From the NCBI GenBank assembly GCA_050874905.1, contig JBNMLP010000004.1, positions 1 to 64,000 on the forward strand: 64,000 nucleotides of DNA, written 5' to 3'. The notes under the pieces were generated by a model. The model made no database searches and was not told the DNA's origin. It saw only the letters and a program-made list of their open reading frames with translations. The translations under genes were made by a program, and so were the position numbers. Shown here one piece after another: positions 7,743 to 16,114 of the stretch; the first letter of the stretch is position 1, and every line of letters begins with the position of its first letter. The stretch comes from NC2004 sp050874905. Lineage in GTDB: Bacteria; Bacillota; Clostridia; Lachnospirales; Lachnospiraceae.

Positions 7743-9401
7743 CTATTCGTTGGTCAGATATGCTACCACACCACGGTTCGGTGCAATATCCACGATCAGG
7801 CGGCCATCCCGGATCGTTAAGGAATCACAGCCATCCACATTTCCTGCTGCCATTTCCTCTGTGTGCTCCACACCGCTTTCTGAAGAAAATTCATCCATCA
7901 CACGCTGCATGTTCGCCATCGTTTCCTTTAAGGCTTCCAGTCCGGAAGTCACTGTTTCATCAAATGCTTTTGCCTGCTCTAACTGTGCCAGAGAATCCTT
8001 TAAAGAAGCTGCCTTTGCTGCTACTTCGCCGGAAGCACCAACTAGCTGTCCTGCTTTGTCAAGCAAACCATTTTTCTTATCTAAAAATGCCTGTTCCAAT
8101 GCCTGAAGGCGTGCTTCCTCGCGTGCCTTCTTCTCTTCCTCGGATTCCTCCTGCATGCTTAACAGGTTCACCGCTTTATTGGCAAAGACCGGAAGGTTGA
8201 CCTCCATGTGAGCCGGATTGTCATCGTTGTTGACCAGTGTGACAACTGCCTTTCCATCCAGGCAGCGTGCAAATGCAAACTGGCGGTTGGTAAGCTGAAG
8301 CTCCTGATAATCTCCGTATGTCAGCTCCGGGAAGTTCTGCTTGATATGACCAAGCTTGGTAAAGAGCTGTGTCAGCTCGCAGTGCTCATCAAAATCGGCA
8401 AGGTTCAGATCCGGGCGGAGATTCCAGTCAGAGCCCTGCTGCTTGTCTCCCTCGATTCCAAACTCTGATCCGTAATAAATAGATGGGATGCCCGGAACCG
8501 TATACTGCAAGATTGCAACCGGATACATATGCTCTTTATTATTTAATTTGGAGTAAATACGTGCCACGTCATGATTGTCAGTAAAGGTATACAGACGGGT
8601 ATTGCCAACGATGCCATTCAGACGCTTGATCGTATGGGCGATCTCAAAGTAGTTGTGATCATTGTGTCCGGAATATAATCCCTTGTGCAGCTCGTAGTTG
8701 GTAACGGAATGAAGCATGTCACCATTGGCCCAGCGGGAATAATCTCCGTGAATTACTTCACCCATCAGCCAGAACTCCGGTTTGATGCCGTCACACACCT
8801 GACGCAGTTCATGCATAAATCCATGATCCAAAACATCTGCCGCATCCAGACGGATTCCATCAATGTCAAATTCATCCACCCAGAAACGAACCGTATCAAA
8901 ATGATAATTCTTCACTTCCGGATTCCACTGGTTTAACTTGGCAAGCATGTTGTAACCGCCCCAGTTATCATAAGAAAATCCATCGTTATACTCGTTGTTT
9001 CCATAAAAGTTCACGCTGCAGTACCAGTCTTTGTAACGGCTGTTCTCGCGGTTCTTTTTAATATCCTGAAACGCAAAGAAATCTCTTCCGGTGTGATTGA
9101 ATACACCATCCACGATCACCCGCATATTCATCTCATGGCAGTGTGCCACGAATTTCTTAAAGTCTTCATTCGTTCCCAGACGGCGATCCACCAGACGGTA
9201 ATCGATCGTGTCGTAACCGTGGGAACCGGATTCAAATAATGGTCCGATGTAAATTGCATTGCAGCCGATGCGTTTGGCGTGCTCTGCCCATGCATTCAAC
9301 TTGTCAAAATGTTCCCCCACCTCTCCGTTGTTGTCGTGCGGACATCCACAAAGACCTAACGGATAAATATGATAAAATACTGCGCTGTCATACCATGCCA
9401 T
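7743..9401 (-). CDS. GH13 alpha-amylase family enzyme, cytoplasmic, with helical insertion
   Basis: Predicted intracellular alpha-glucan hydrolase (552 aa, no signal peptide), likely acting on maltodextrins or glycogen-derived oligosaccharides. The GH13 regions are clear: DGVFNH (98-103), GIRLDAADVL with nucleophile Asp186, FWLMGE with acid/base Glu215, and FTDNHD with Asp278. The C-terminal beta domain begins near 365 but is interrupted at about 418-512 by roughly 95 residues of Ala/Glu/Lys-rich helix with heptad character, before the last strands. The ATG at 9401 has AAGGAG 9 nt upstream; the longer frame from 9425 would start only about 4 nt after the predicted transcription start. Glycogen phosphorylase is in the same window but far away. 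Confidence 0.9.
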   Translation of the reverse strand: MAWYDSAVFYHIYPLGLCGCPHDNNGEVGEHFDKLNAWAEHAKRIGCNAIYIGPLFESGSHGYDTIDYRLVDRRLGTNEDFKKFVAHCHEMNMRVIVDGVFNHTGRDFFAFQDIKKNRENSRYKDWYCSVNFYGNNEYNDGFSYDNWGGYNMLAKLNQWNPEVKNYHFDTVRFWVDEFDIDGIRLDAADVLDHGFMHELRQVCDGIKPEFWLMGEVIHGDYSRWANGDMLHSVTNYELHKGLYSGHNDHNYFEIAHTIKRLNGIVGNTRLYTFTDNHDVARIYSKLNNKEHMYPVAILQYTVPGIPSIYYGSEFGIEGDKQQGSDWNLRPDLNLADFDEHCELTQLFTKLGHIKQNFPELTYGDYQELQLTNRQFAFARCLDGKAVVTLVNNDDNPAHMEVNLPVFANKAVNLLSMQEESEEEKKAREEARLQALEQAFLDKKNGLLDKAGQLVGASGEVAAKAASLKDSLAQLEQAKAFDETVTSGLEALKETMANMQRVMDEFSSESGVEHTEEMAAGNVDGCDSLTIRDGRLIVDIAPNRGVVAYLTNE

Positions 9402-9435
9402 ATTGTATCTCTCCTTTTCATTCAAGTATGCTACT

Positions 9436-9464
9436 AGTATACCCTATTTTTGCCATTATCTCAA
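9436..9464 (-). promoter_or_regulatory. Promoter of the GH13 gene
   Basis: On the minus strand TTGAGA, a 17-nt spacer and TATACT. The predicted transcript start near 9429 leaves a 28-nt leader and supports the internal start at 9401. Confidence 0.75.
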
Positions 9465-9504
9465 GTGTTTTATATACCGACTGGTATATAAAAGAAAACG
9501 AATA

Positions 9505-9545
9505 AAAAAAAAGCCCCTACCCAGCAGCTCAAAGGCTGCCAAACA
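9505..9545 (-). terminator. Probable terminator of tRNA-Lys
   Basis: On the minus strand GGCAGC/GCTGCT forms a weak stem, and GGGGC is followed by nine T. The hairpin is imperfect, but position and T run fit termination after the tRNA. Confidence 0.45.
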
Positions 9546-9556
9546 GGAACCCAACA

Positions 9557-9629
9557 TACACCATCAGGGATTCGAACCCTGGACAAATAGATTAAGAGTC
9601 TACTGCTCTACCAGCTGAGCTAATGGTGC
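9557..9629 (-). tRNA. tRNA-Lys (anticodon CTT)
   Basis: Acceptor GCACCAT/ATGGTGT with discriminator A, a D arm TAGCTCAGCTGGTAGAGC, anticodon loop CTCTTAA (anticodon CTT) and T loop GTTCGAATC. CCA is not encoded. Confidence 0.95.
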
Positions 9630-9663
9630 ATACTTATGTGCGTCGTTCTCAACGACAATAACG

Positions 9664-9692
9664 ATTATATAACAAAGTTTTTTAAAATGCAA
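9664..9692 (-). promoter_or_regulatory. Promoter of tRNA-Lys
   Basis: TTGCAT, a 17-nt spacer and TATAAT on the minus strand, about 35 nt before the tRNA. A GTCGTT/AACGAC mini-hairpin (9642-9657) lies in the short leader. Confidence 0.8.
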
Positions 9693-9776
9693 CCCTAAAT
9701 TTCATTTTTTTCATATTTTTTTTTGCAGCCATTCTTGTTATACTAATAACAGAATATTTCAGAAAGCGGTGATCCC

Positions 9777-10949
9777 TTGAGCAACAAGCAAAAACAGACA
9801 TTTTACAAGGATTCCAAATACTTCACCATCAGTTGTTATGTGATCGGTGTGGTTCTCGTTTCCATCCTTGCCTTCCGTATCATTATAAACTGGGAATCTA
9901 CGATGAAACTGATCAAAGGCGTCGTTCATGTGGTAAGTCCTTATTTTCTCGGTTTTTTACTGGCCTATCTGGTCAATCCACTCGTCAACTTTTTATATGC
10001 CCGCATTTTCCGGGATCTGTTCAAAATAAAAGCTCCCAAACTGAAGGCAGGCCTTTCCATTTTCAGTGCCTATCTGATCGTACTGGGCGGTCTGATCCTC
10101 TGTGTCAGCTACATCGTTCCACAGCTGGTACAAAGTATTACCGACCTGATCGGACGTGTGCCGGAGTTTTATAATCAGACAACCCTGTGGCTGACTCATT
10201 ACATTGAAAAAAATCCTTCCATCGACAGCGATGCCATGAATGATTTTATGAACAATTATCTGCCAAAGTTTCAGGATTATCTGGTAAAGCAGCTGCAAAA
10301 CATCATTCCGATGCTCTATGGTGCCGGCATGAGTGTGCTCCGCTTCTTTATCAATTTCTTTATTGCGGTGATCGTTTCCATTTACATGATCTGTGACAAA
10401 AAGCTGATCCGGAATTATTTTAAACGGTTATCCTATGCCCTGCTCAGCAAAGAGCATGCCAACGGCTTTTTACTTACCTTAAAGGACTGCAACACGATCT
10501 GCAAATCCTTCTTTATTGGCAAAACAATAGACTCCCTGATCATAGGAGCCTTGTGTTTTGTTCTTATGAGTATTACGAAACTGCCTTACGCCATGCTGAT
10601 CTCTGTAGTGGTCGGCATTACCAATATGATCCCGTATTTTGGTCCTTACATCGGGGCTGTTCCGGGACTGATCATTTTATTTATGGACAAGCCCTCTCAC
10701 GGACTGATCTTTTTGATCCTGATCATCGGACTGCAGTCCTTTGACGGTATGATCTTAGGACCAAAGATCTTAGGAGATTCGACCGGACTCCGACCACTGA
10801 TCATTCTGTTTGCGATCTCCTGTGGCGGAGCTGTTGCCGGCCCACTCGGCATGTTCTTAGGAGTACCGTTCTTTGGTATTCTCAGTTATCTGCTCGATCA
10901 CTTTATCAACCACCAGCTTTCCGTAAAGCAGGTGGATGAAATCTCTTAA
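9777..10949 (+). CDS. AI-2E family permease (PerM/YdiK-like)
   Basis: 390-aa integral membrane protein with about eight transmembrane segments. The two family signatures are present: PYFGPYIGAVPG and the FDGMILGPKILG loop in the second half, preceded by the long extracytoplasmic helical segment (about 95-190) typical of the family. Substrates of the family are mostly unproved; some members are linked to AI-2 export or Na+/H+ exchange. The start is TTG at 9777, with a weak AAAGCGGTG site and an extended -10 (TGTTATACT, about 9736-9744) upstream. Its 3' end overlaps the convergent dacF-like gene by 4 bp, and no terminator is visible between them. Confidence 0.88.
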   Translation: MSNKQKQTFYKDSKYFTISCYVIGVVLVSILAFRIIINWESTMKLIKGVVHVVSPYFLGFLLAYLVNPLVNFLYARIFRDLFKIKAPKLKAGLSIFSAYLIVLGGLILCVSYIVPQLVQSITDLIGRVPEFYNQTTLWLTHYIEKNPSIDSDAMNDFMNNYLPKFQDYLVKQLQNIIPMLYGAGMSVLRFFINFFIAVIVSIYMICDKKLIRNYFKRLSYALLSKEHANGFLLTLKDCNTICKSFFIGKTIDSLIIGALCFVLMSITKLPYAMLISVVVGITNMIPYFGPYIGAVPGLIILFMDKPSHGLIFLILIIGLQSFDGMILGPKILGDSTGLRPLIILFAISCGGAVAGPLGMFLGVPFFGILSYLLDHFINHQLSVKQVDEIS

Positions 10950-12490
10950 AAATGCAGATTCTTCTTTCTGCCGGAACGTCTTTTCCGCCGTCTGCGGCTG
11001 GTATTCAAAGAGCCATAATCGCTGCTCTTGATCCTGCTGCGGCGGCGTTTTTTATATGGTTTAAACGAATTCATGCCCCGTTTCTGATTAAGGTCACCAA
11101 GCTTCACGCCACCATTTCCAAAAATGCTCGCCAGGGAAAAATGACGGAAAATCCGCACAAAGCCATATACGAGCGCAAGCAGAAGAATGGCAAGTATCAC
11201 GATCACAATCGTATGTCCGATCTTCTTTACACTGCTTCTATGGGAAGGGCTGGCAAACAGCTCCTTTAACACGTCCTGATTGAGGTCATAATATACATCA
11301 GTGGCAGAGATCACGTTGCCGGAGGAGGTAAATTCATAACGTCCAAACCGTCCGGTCTTATCATCCTTATCAAGCACCACCGTACCCTGCAGACTGCTTG
11401 CATCATAGGTGTTGGATACCACGATCTCACAGTCATTGTCTGCACGGAAGGAAATGAACGGCTGCGGCTCCAACATTTTATAAGCTGCCTGCACGTAATT
11501 GTTGGAAACGTCCACATCCTGCTTGGATACATCTACCGTTGAACGGATCGAGGTAAAATTACTGAAACCGTAATCCAGCAGGTTCAATGTATCTGTATAC
11601 ACTCTGGAACGGGAATGTCCCATCGTATAATAATAATCGTCACAACGCATGACCACACAGATCAGTTCCATATCGCTCGTGTTGGATTTGGCATAAGTCA
11701 CCAGTGTATTTTTACATTTCTCTGTATATCCGGTCTTACCACCCTCTACCTTATATAAGCTGGTGTCATAAAGCACATCCCCATTGACAAAGGAATGATG
11801 GTTACGGCAGATGAAGGAATCTTCCTTCTTGTTGGTCGGCCCAATCTCATAAGTGAGTGCGCTGCTGATCTTGCGCCATGTATCATTTTTAAGACCTTCT
11901 CTGACGATTAACGCCATATCATACGGACAGGTATAGTGATTTTTGTCATATAATCCGCTTGGATTCGCAAAGTGAGAATTGACGCAGCCCAGCTCTGCTG
12001 CCTTCTGGTTCATCAATTCTGCAAATTTATCATTGGAACCTGCTGTTTTTTCTGCCAGCGCATTACAACATTCATTGGCAGATTCCAGCATGGCACCATA
12101 AAGTGTCTGTTCTACGGTAAGCTTCTCGCCGACATCACGGGCGATACTGGAGCTTCCAACATCCACATTGTAGACCGCATCTTTTGAAAATGTGATCGTG
12201 TCGTTTAAATCATTATTCTCCAATGCTACTAAGGAAGTCAGACATTTGGTGATTGATGCCGGGTACTCCTTTTTCTTGGCATTTTTCTGAAACAGGATCT
12301 CTCCCGTCTTGGCATCCATCAAAATGGCTGCCTCTGAATACAATTTTTTTACTTTGGCATCAGACTGCAGGTAATCTTCTTCCACTCCACTGCTTTTTTC
12401 GTATTTTGCAGCAAACGTACTCTCGCATCCTAAACATGCGGTCATGACGACGAGCAGTGCGACTGCCAGAACTCGTTTTCCTTTTCTCAT
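10946..12490 (-). CDS. D-alanyl-D-alanine carboxypeptidase, S11 (DacF-type), with basic tail
   Basis: Penicillin-binding carboxypeptidase that removes the terminal D-Ala from murein stem peptides. An N-terminal signal sequence (1-28) precedes the S11 domain with SITK (Ser79-Lys82), SAN (137-139) and KTG (252-254). A PBP5-type C-terminal beta domain follows (about 310-415), then one membrane segment (about 425-447) and a strongly basic tail (about 465-514, many RRRR/KK runs). Most S11 enzymes end in a short amphipathic anchor, so a true membrane span plus a roughly 50-residue cationic tail is unusual. AGGAG lies 8 nt before the ATG. The gene is monocistronic and diverges from trmB across 560 bp. 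Confidence 0.92.
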   Translation of the reverse strand: MRKGKRVLAVALLVVMTACLGCESTFAAKYEKSSGVEEDYLQSDAKVKKLYSEAAILMDAKTGEILFQKNAKKKEYPASITKCLTSLVALENNDLNDTITFSKDAVYNVDVGSSSIARDVGEKLTVEQTLYGAMLESANECCNALAEKTAGSNDKFAELMNQKAAELGCVNSHFANPSGLYDKNHYTCPYDMALIVREGLKNDTWRKISSALTYEIGPTNKKEDSFICRNHHSFVNGDVLYDTSLYKVEGGKTGYTEKCKNTLVTYAKSNTSDMELICVVMRCDDYYYTMGHSRSRVYTDTLNLLDYGFSNFTSIRSTVDVSKQDVDVSNNYVQAAYKMLEPQPFISFRADNDCEIVVSNTYDASSLQGTVVLDKDDKTGRFGRYEFTSSGNVISATDVYYDLNQDVLKELFASPSHRSSVKKIGHTIVIVILAILLLALVYGFVRIFRHFSLASIFGNGGVKLGDLNQKRGMNSFKPYKKRRRSRIKSSDYGSLNTSRRRRKRRSGRKKNLHF

Positions 12491-12523
12491 AACGGTAACT
12501 CCTATCCATGAAATCTATCTAAT

Positions 12524-12552
12524 AGTATACCCTATCTTTTCCTATATTGCAC
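12524..12552 (-). promoter_or_regulatory. Candidate promoter of the dacF-type gene
   Basis: TATACT at 12524-12529 (minus strand) with a 17-nt spacer to a weak -35, GTGCAA. The sequence around the -10 closely matches that of the GH13 promoter. Confidence 0.45.
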
Positions 12553-12626
12553 GAAATTTTATTTGACCGTTTACGAACGGGGGGGATGCATGCTACTATA
12601 GAGTGGATATGCTTATACAATGGGAC

Positions 12627-12772
12627 GCCCCTCTCTTTTGTGGGTTTTGTTTTTGCAGGCTCGCTTGCGCTTTGTTGCATGACGCAGCGGTACCTAAGGT
12701 CGCATAATACGCGACCTAAGTACCGGCGCATGCAAATCAGCCTGCAAATTACAAAATCCCACAAGGAGGGGC
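12627..12772 (-). repeat. Long inverted-repeat element A (146 bp)
   Basis: The ends pair as GCCCCTC..GAGGGGC, then TTGTGGG/CCCACAA and TTTGCAGGCT/AGCCTGCAAA, enclosing a strong inner hairpin with GGTAC..GGTCGC arms (12690-12724). Read on the minus strand it aligns to element B over CAGGCTGATTTGCA, then over an AAAGC..GCCTG arm. It differs by carrying an extra palindromic insert of about 40 nt at the tip. No credible protein is encoded. Confidence 0.8.
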
Positions 12773-12902
12773 TGGCTACGGATATCGATACATAGAATAT
12801 AGGATGGCTTTGTTATCTATAATGATTGACCGACTACTATTACATAGCATACGGATAGGTATTTCTTGGCTATATAGATTCACAACTCGCTGTTTCCGGA
12901 AT

Positions 12903-12999
12903 CGCCCCCGGTGGGTTTCAGGTATTTTTCAGGCTGATTTGCACCGCTACGTCGTGCAACCAAAGCAAAAGCGTGCCTGAAAAATACCTGATCCCACAA
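12903..12999 (+). repeat. Long inverted-repeat element B (97 bp)
   Basis: GTGGG..CCCAC encloses a perfect 16-bp arm CAGGTATTTTTCAGGC and its complement, then a TTGCAC/GTGCAA tip hairpin. It is homologous to element A in the opposite orientation, with compensating changes in the middle arm that keep the pairing. It ends about 40 nt before the trmB ribosome site. Confidence 0.8.
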
Positions 13000-13051
13000 A
13001 CGTGGGCGCAGTAAGATACTGATATAACAAAAATGTAAGGAGGAATTCAAA

Positions 13052-13720
13052 ATGAGACTTAGAAATGTGAAAGGTGCCAGAGAGCGTATTGCCAACTGCT
13101 CTTTTACGATAAATGAGGATAATGAAAGTGTTCTTTATGAGAACAAAGGCCAATGGAACGCTATTTTCGGCAACGATCACCCGATCCACATTGAGATTGG
13201 CATGGGCAAGGGACAGTTTATCACGGAGCTTGCCAGAAGAAATCCGGATATTAATTTTATCGGGATTGAGAAGTTCTCCAGTGTTCTGATCCGTGCAATT
13301 GAGCGCAGGGAGGCATATGAAAAAGAGGAAGGGATCGCTCTTACTAATCTTTTCTTCATCCGTATGGACGCAGAGCACATTGAGCAGGTATTTGCTCCGG
13401 ATGAGATCAAGCGCATTTACCTGAATTTTTCTGATCCATGGCCAAAGGATCGCCATGTCAAACGCCGCCTGACTTCTGATCGTTTTCTGGCGCATTATGA
13501 CCAAGTGCTGACAAAGGAAGGCCGCATTTGCTTTAAGACGGACAACCGGGATCTGTTTGATTTTTCTCTGGAATCGATCAAAGAGGCCGGCTGGCAGCTT
13601 GACAAGGTCACATATGATCTTCACCACAGTGAGTACAATGAAGGAAATATCATGACGGAATATGAAACAAAGTTCAGCAAAGAGGGAAAACCGATCTGCC
13701 GCTTAGAAGCATTCCGTTAA
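13052..13720 (+). CDS. trmB: tRNA (guanine-N7)-methyltransferase
   Basis: Methylates G46 in the variable loop of tRNAs using SAM. The 222-aa length is typical. The SAM-binding motif EIGMGKGQF (about residues 47-55), FIGIEKF, and the family signature NFSDPWPKDRHVKRRL (about 127-142) are intact. AAGGAGG lies 9 nt before the ATG. It is preceded by the folded elements A and B and followed by a strong hairpin. The divergent dacF-type gene lies 560 bp upstream. Confidence 0.96.
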   Translation: MRLRNVKGARERIANCSFTINEDNESVLYENKGQWNAIFGNDHPIHIEIGMGKGQFITELARRNPDINFIGIEKFSSVLIRAIERREAYEKEEGIALTNLFFIRMDAEHIEQVFAPDEIKRIYLNFSDPWPKDRHVKRRLTSDRFLAHYDQVLTKEGRICFKTDNRDLFDFSLESIKEAGWQLDKVTYDLHHSEYNEGNIMTEYETKFSKEGKPICRLEAFR

Positions 13721-13728
13721 ACGTATCA

Positions 13729-13774
13729 CACGCCGGTCTTCCACATATAATTTGAAAAAGGGGAGACCGGCGTG
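13729..13774. other. Strong hairpin after trmB, no T run
   Basis: A CACGCCGGTCT arm pairs with AGACCGGCGTG (14 bp with one mismatch) around an 18-nt AT-rich loop. There is no T tract on either strand, so it is not a standard terminator. The 3' arm contains GGGGAG, the only plausible ribosome site for the small frame at 13776. Confidence 0.55.
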
Positions 13775-13775
13775 C

Positions 13776-13892
13776 ATGCATTATTTCTGGTATCGACTGT
13801 TATTATTTACTTATGAACGTCCCAAGATTGGAAAGACATTTTCCCATATGCGGGACAATTTTCATCATCTGATCCAGTTTTTTGAAGATTGA
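13776..13892 (+). CDS. Possible 38-aa small protein
   Basis: A 38-codon frame opens with ATG 10 nt after GGGGAG and ends with TGA directly against the 3' end of convergent glpK. The product is aromatic and basic (starts MHYFWYRLLL, ends LIQFFED), with an N-terminal hydrophobic patch. Its ribosome site lies in the 3' arm of a strong hairpin, so if real it would be translationally gated. There is no similarity I recognise, and a chance frame remains quite possible. Confidence 0.3.
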   Translation: MHYFWYRLLLFTYERPKIGKTFSHMRDNFHHLIQFFED

Positions 13893-15386
13893 TCAGTCTT
13901 TTGCAAAAAGCAGTGCGCAGTCCACTGCTTTTTTCCATTGGCGCAGATTTTCTTTGCGCTCCTGCTCTTTGAGTTCTGGTGTAAAGGTGGCTCCCTCACT
14001 CCAGTTTTTCCGGATGTCTTCCAGACTGTCCCAGTAACCCACTGCCAGTCCAGCGAGGTAGGCCGCTCCCAACGCAGTCGTTTCGATGCATTTTGGACGT
14101 TTGACAACGGTGTTTGTAATGTCTGCCTGAAACTGCATCAAAAAGTCATTGGCACTCGCCCCGCCATCGACCTTTAATTCGCTGAGTCCTGCTCCAAGAT
14201 CCTGCTCCATCGCATGGATGACATCATTGGTCTGATAGGCGATGGATTCTAAGGTTGCCCGTACAAAATGGGCTTTGGACGTTCCCCGTGTAATGCCAAA
14301 CACACTTCCTCTGACATACGGATTCCAGTACGGTGCACCCAGTCCGGTAAATGCCGGAACAACATATACACCGCCGCTTGACTCCACACTCTTCGCCAGT
14401 TCTTCTGACACCTTTGCCTGCTCCAACAACTGCATTTCATCCCGCAGCCACTGCACGGCTGCTCCTGCTACAAATACACTGCCCTCCAGTGCATACTGCA
14501 CCTGATCCTTTAAACTTGCTGCCATCGTTGTAAGCAGTCCATGGGAAGACTTCACCGCTTTTTCCCCGGTATTCATCAGAATAAAGCTTCCGGTTCCGTA
14601 GGTATTTTTTCCTTCCCCTTTCTGAAAGCAGCCCTGTCCAAACAACGCCGCCTGCTGATCTCCCGCTGCTCCGCTGATCGGCACTTCTGCGCCAAACAAT
14701 GTCGCACTGGTTTTCCCATAGCAGCAGCTTGACGGTTTGACTTCCGGAAGCATCTGTTTTGGTATTTGAAAATAATCTAATATCTTTTCATCCCAGCATA
14801 ACCGGTGAATATCATAAAGCATGGTACGGGATGCATTGGTATAATCCGTGACATGTACCTTTCCCTTGGTCAGATTCCAGATCAGCCATGTATCCACGGT
14901 TCCAAATAACAGCTCTCCTTTTTCCGCAAGTGCTCTGGCTCCCGGTACATGGTCTAAGATCCATGCTACCTTGCTGGCACTGAAATAGGCATCCGGCACC
15001 AGACCGGTATGCTCTGTCACATAATCGCCCATGCCGTCATCCAATAATGTCTGAATCCGGTCGGCCGTTCTTCTGCACTGCCATACGATCGCGTGGTAGA
15101 CCGGTTCGCCCGTATTCTTATTCCAGACGATCGTTGTTTCCCTCTGGTTCGTAATTCCGATCGCTGCCACCTGCTCTGCCGTAATCCCGATCAGGCTCAT
15201 CGCTTCCATCGCCACGGAGAACTGGGACGCCCAGATTTCCCTTGGATCCTGTTCCACCCAGCCCGGTTTCGGATAGATCTGCGCAAACTCCCGCTGCGCC
15301 ATGGAAATGATCTCTCCCTGTTTGTCAAATAAAATACACCGGGAGCTTGTCGTTCCCTGATCCAATGCCATTACATATTGTTTCAT
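13893..15386 (-). CDS. glpK: Glycerol kinase
   Basis: ATP-dependent phosphorylation of glycerol to sn-glycerol-3-phosphate (FGGY family). The 497-aa length is normal. DQGTTSSR near the N-terminus (phosphate loop), WLIWNL, GAAGDQQAALFGQ and KVDGGASAN are all present and intact. AGGAGG is 9 nt before the ATG. The start overlaps the stop of the upstream 243-aa gene by 4 nt, so it is the last gene of the dehydratase/two-component operon rather than of a glp operon; no glpF or glpD is adjacent. Ser/Cys-rich HPr phosphorylation sites were not assessed. Confidence 0.96.
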   Translation of the reverse strand: MKQYVMALDQGTTSSRCILFDKQGEIISMAQREFAQIYPKPGWVEQDPREIWASQFSVAMEAMSLIGITAEQVAAIGITNQRETTIVWNKNTGEPVYHAIVWQCRRTADRIQTLLDDGMGDYVTEHTGLVPDAYFSASKVAWILDHVPGARALAEKGELLFGTVDTWLIWNLTKGKVHVTDYTNASRTMLYDIHRLCWDEKILDYFQIPKQMLPEVKPSSCCYGKTSATLFGAEVPISGAAGDQQAALFGQGCFQKGEGKNTYGTGSFILMNTGEKAVKSSHGLLTTMAASLKDQVQYALEGSVFVAGAAVQWLRDEMQLLEQAKVSEELAKSVESSGGVYVVPAFTGLGAPYWNPYVRGSVFGITRGTSKAHFVRATLESIAYQTNDVIHAMEQDLGAGLSELKVDGGASANDFLMQFQADITNTVVKRPKCIETTALGAAYLAGLAVGYWDSLEDIRKNWSEGATFTPELKEQERKENLRQWKKAVDCALLFAKD

Positions 15387-16114
15387 GCCCCTGATCCTCC
15401 TTTTTTCACTTGTGCAAAATGAAGGGCGCGAAGTCCTTCAATCTCATCACACACCGCCTTTGAGCCGCACTGGCTGCAATCCATCGTAAGAGATTCATAA
15501 ATATGTTCAAAGGACTGCGTGATCTGCTCCATCCGTCTGGCACTTGCGCGCAGTTTATCGTAGGCAAATGACGGTTCCGTCACAAAGATCGTCTGCACTG
15601 CCTCCACCTGTGGAAAGGAAAGATACGCTGCCTCATACGCCTTTGCAATTCCCGCAAAGGAAATACCGTCCGCCACTGCCTGTTTAGAAATCCGCAGCAC
15701 CTCCCGCTCCTTTGCCGAAGATACCCGGAGCAGACATCCCTTCAGATGCAGACGGTACCGCACATATTCCATATCCCGAAGCATCAGGTAGAGAGACTTT
15801 TCCTCCTCCGCTTTTTGGATCATTTCTTCATTTAAACGAAGCAGCGTGATCCTTGCATACGGCTGATCCATGGAAAGTGCGGCAAGCTCCTCCCCGATCA
15901 GAACATGCTTTGTCTCCTCAACAAGAGAGGCATCCGTCGTAAATCCGAGTGCGCCAACCGCAGGAAGTCCACTGCCTCCTAACTCCAGTGCCGCATCCAT
16001 CCGCAGCAAAAGTTCTTCCTTTTTCACACTGTCCCATGGCTGATCTGTCAAAAGCAATGTGCCATTTTGACACTGCGTCTTTATCTTTGTGATCTCTTCA
16101 TCATATACCTTCAT
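15383..16114 (-). CDS. Unknown protein with C-terminal Cys motif, dehydratase-operon partner
   Basis: 243 aa, soluble, no signal peptide. The N-terminal half is mixed alpha/beta and the middle strongly helical (KAYEAAYLSF, YDKLRASARRMEQ). A CSQCGSKAVC motif near residue 220 (Cys-x2-Cys-x6-Cys) could hold an Fe-S cluster or zinc. It is translationally coupled to the small membrane protein upstream and to glpK downstream by 4-nt overlaps, directly after a 2-hydroxyacyl-CoA dehydratase-type protein and its activase. A role in electron delivery or cofactor handling for that pair is inference. I do not recognise the family with confidence. Confidence 0.55.
   Translation of the reverse strand: MKVYDEEITKIKTQCQNGTLLLTDQPWDSVKKEELLLRMDAALELGGSGLPAVGALGFTTDASLVEETKHVLIGEELAALSMDQPYARITLLRLNEEMIQKAEEEKSLYLMLRDMEYVRYRLHLKGCLLRVSSAKEREVLRISKQAVADGISFAGIAKAYEAAYLSFPQVEAVQTIFVTEPSFAYDKLRASARRMEQITQSFEHIYESLTMDCSQCGSKAVCDEIEGLRALHFAQVKKGGSGA

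Noticed and set aside
12627..12999. Integron attC sites
   Set aside because: The elements fold end to end but lack the GTTRRRY/RYYYAAC core sites, and no integrase or cassette is present.
12519..13095. Frames of 71-82 codons in the dacF-trmB interval
   Set aside because: They run through the inverted-repeat elements; composition and lack of ribosome sites argue against translation.
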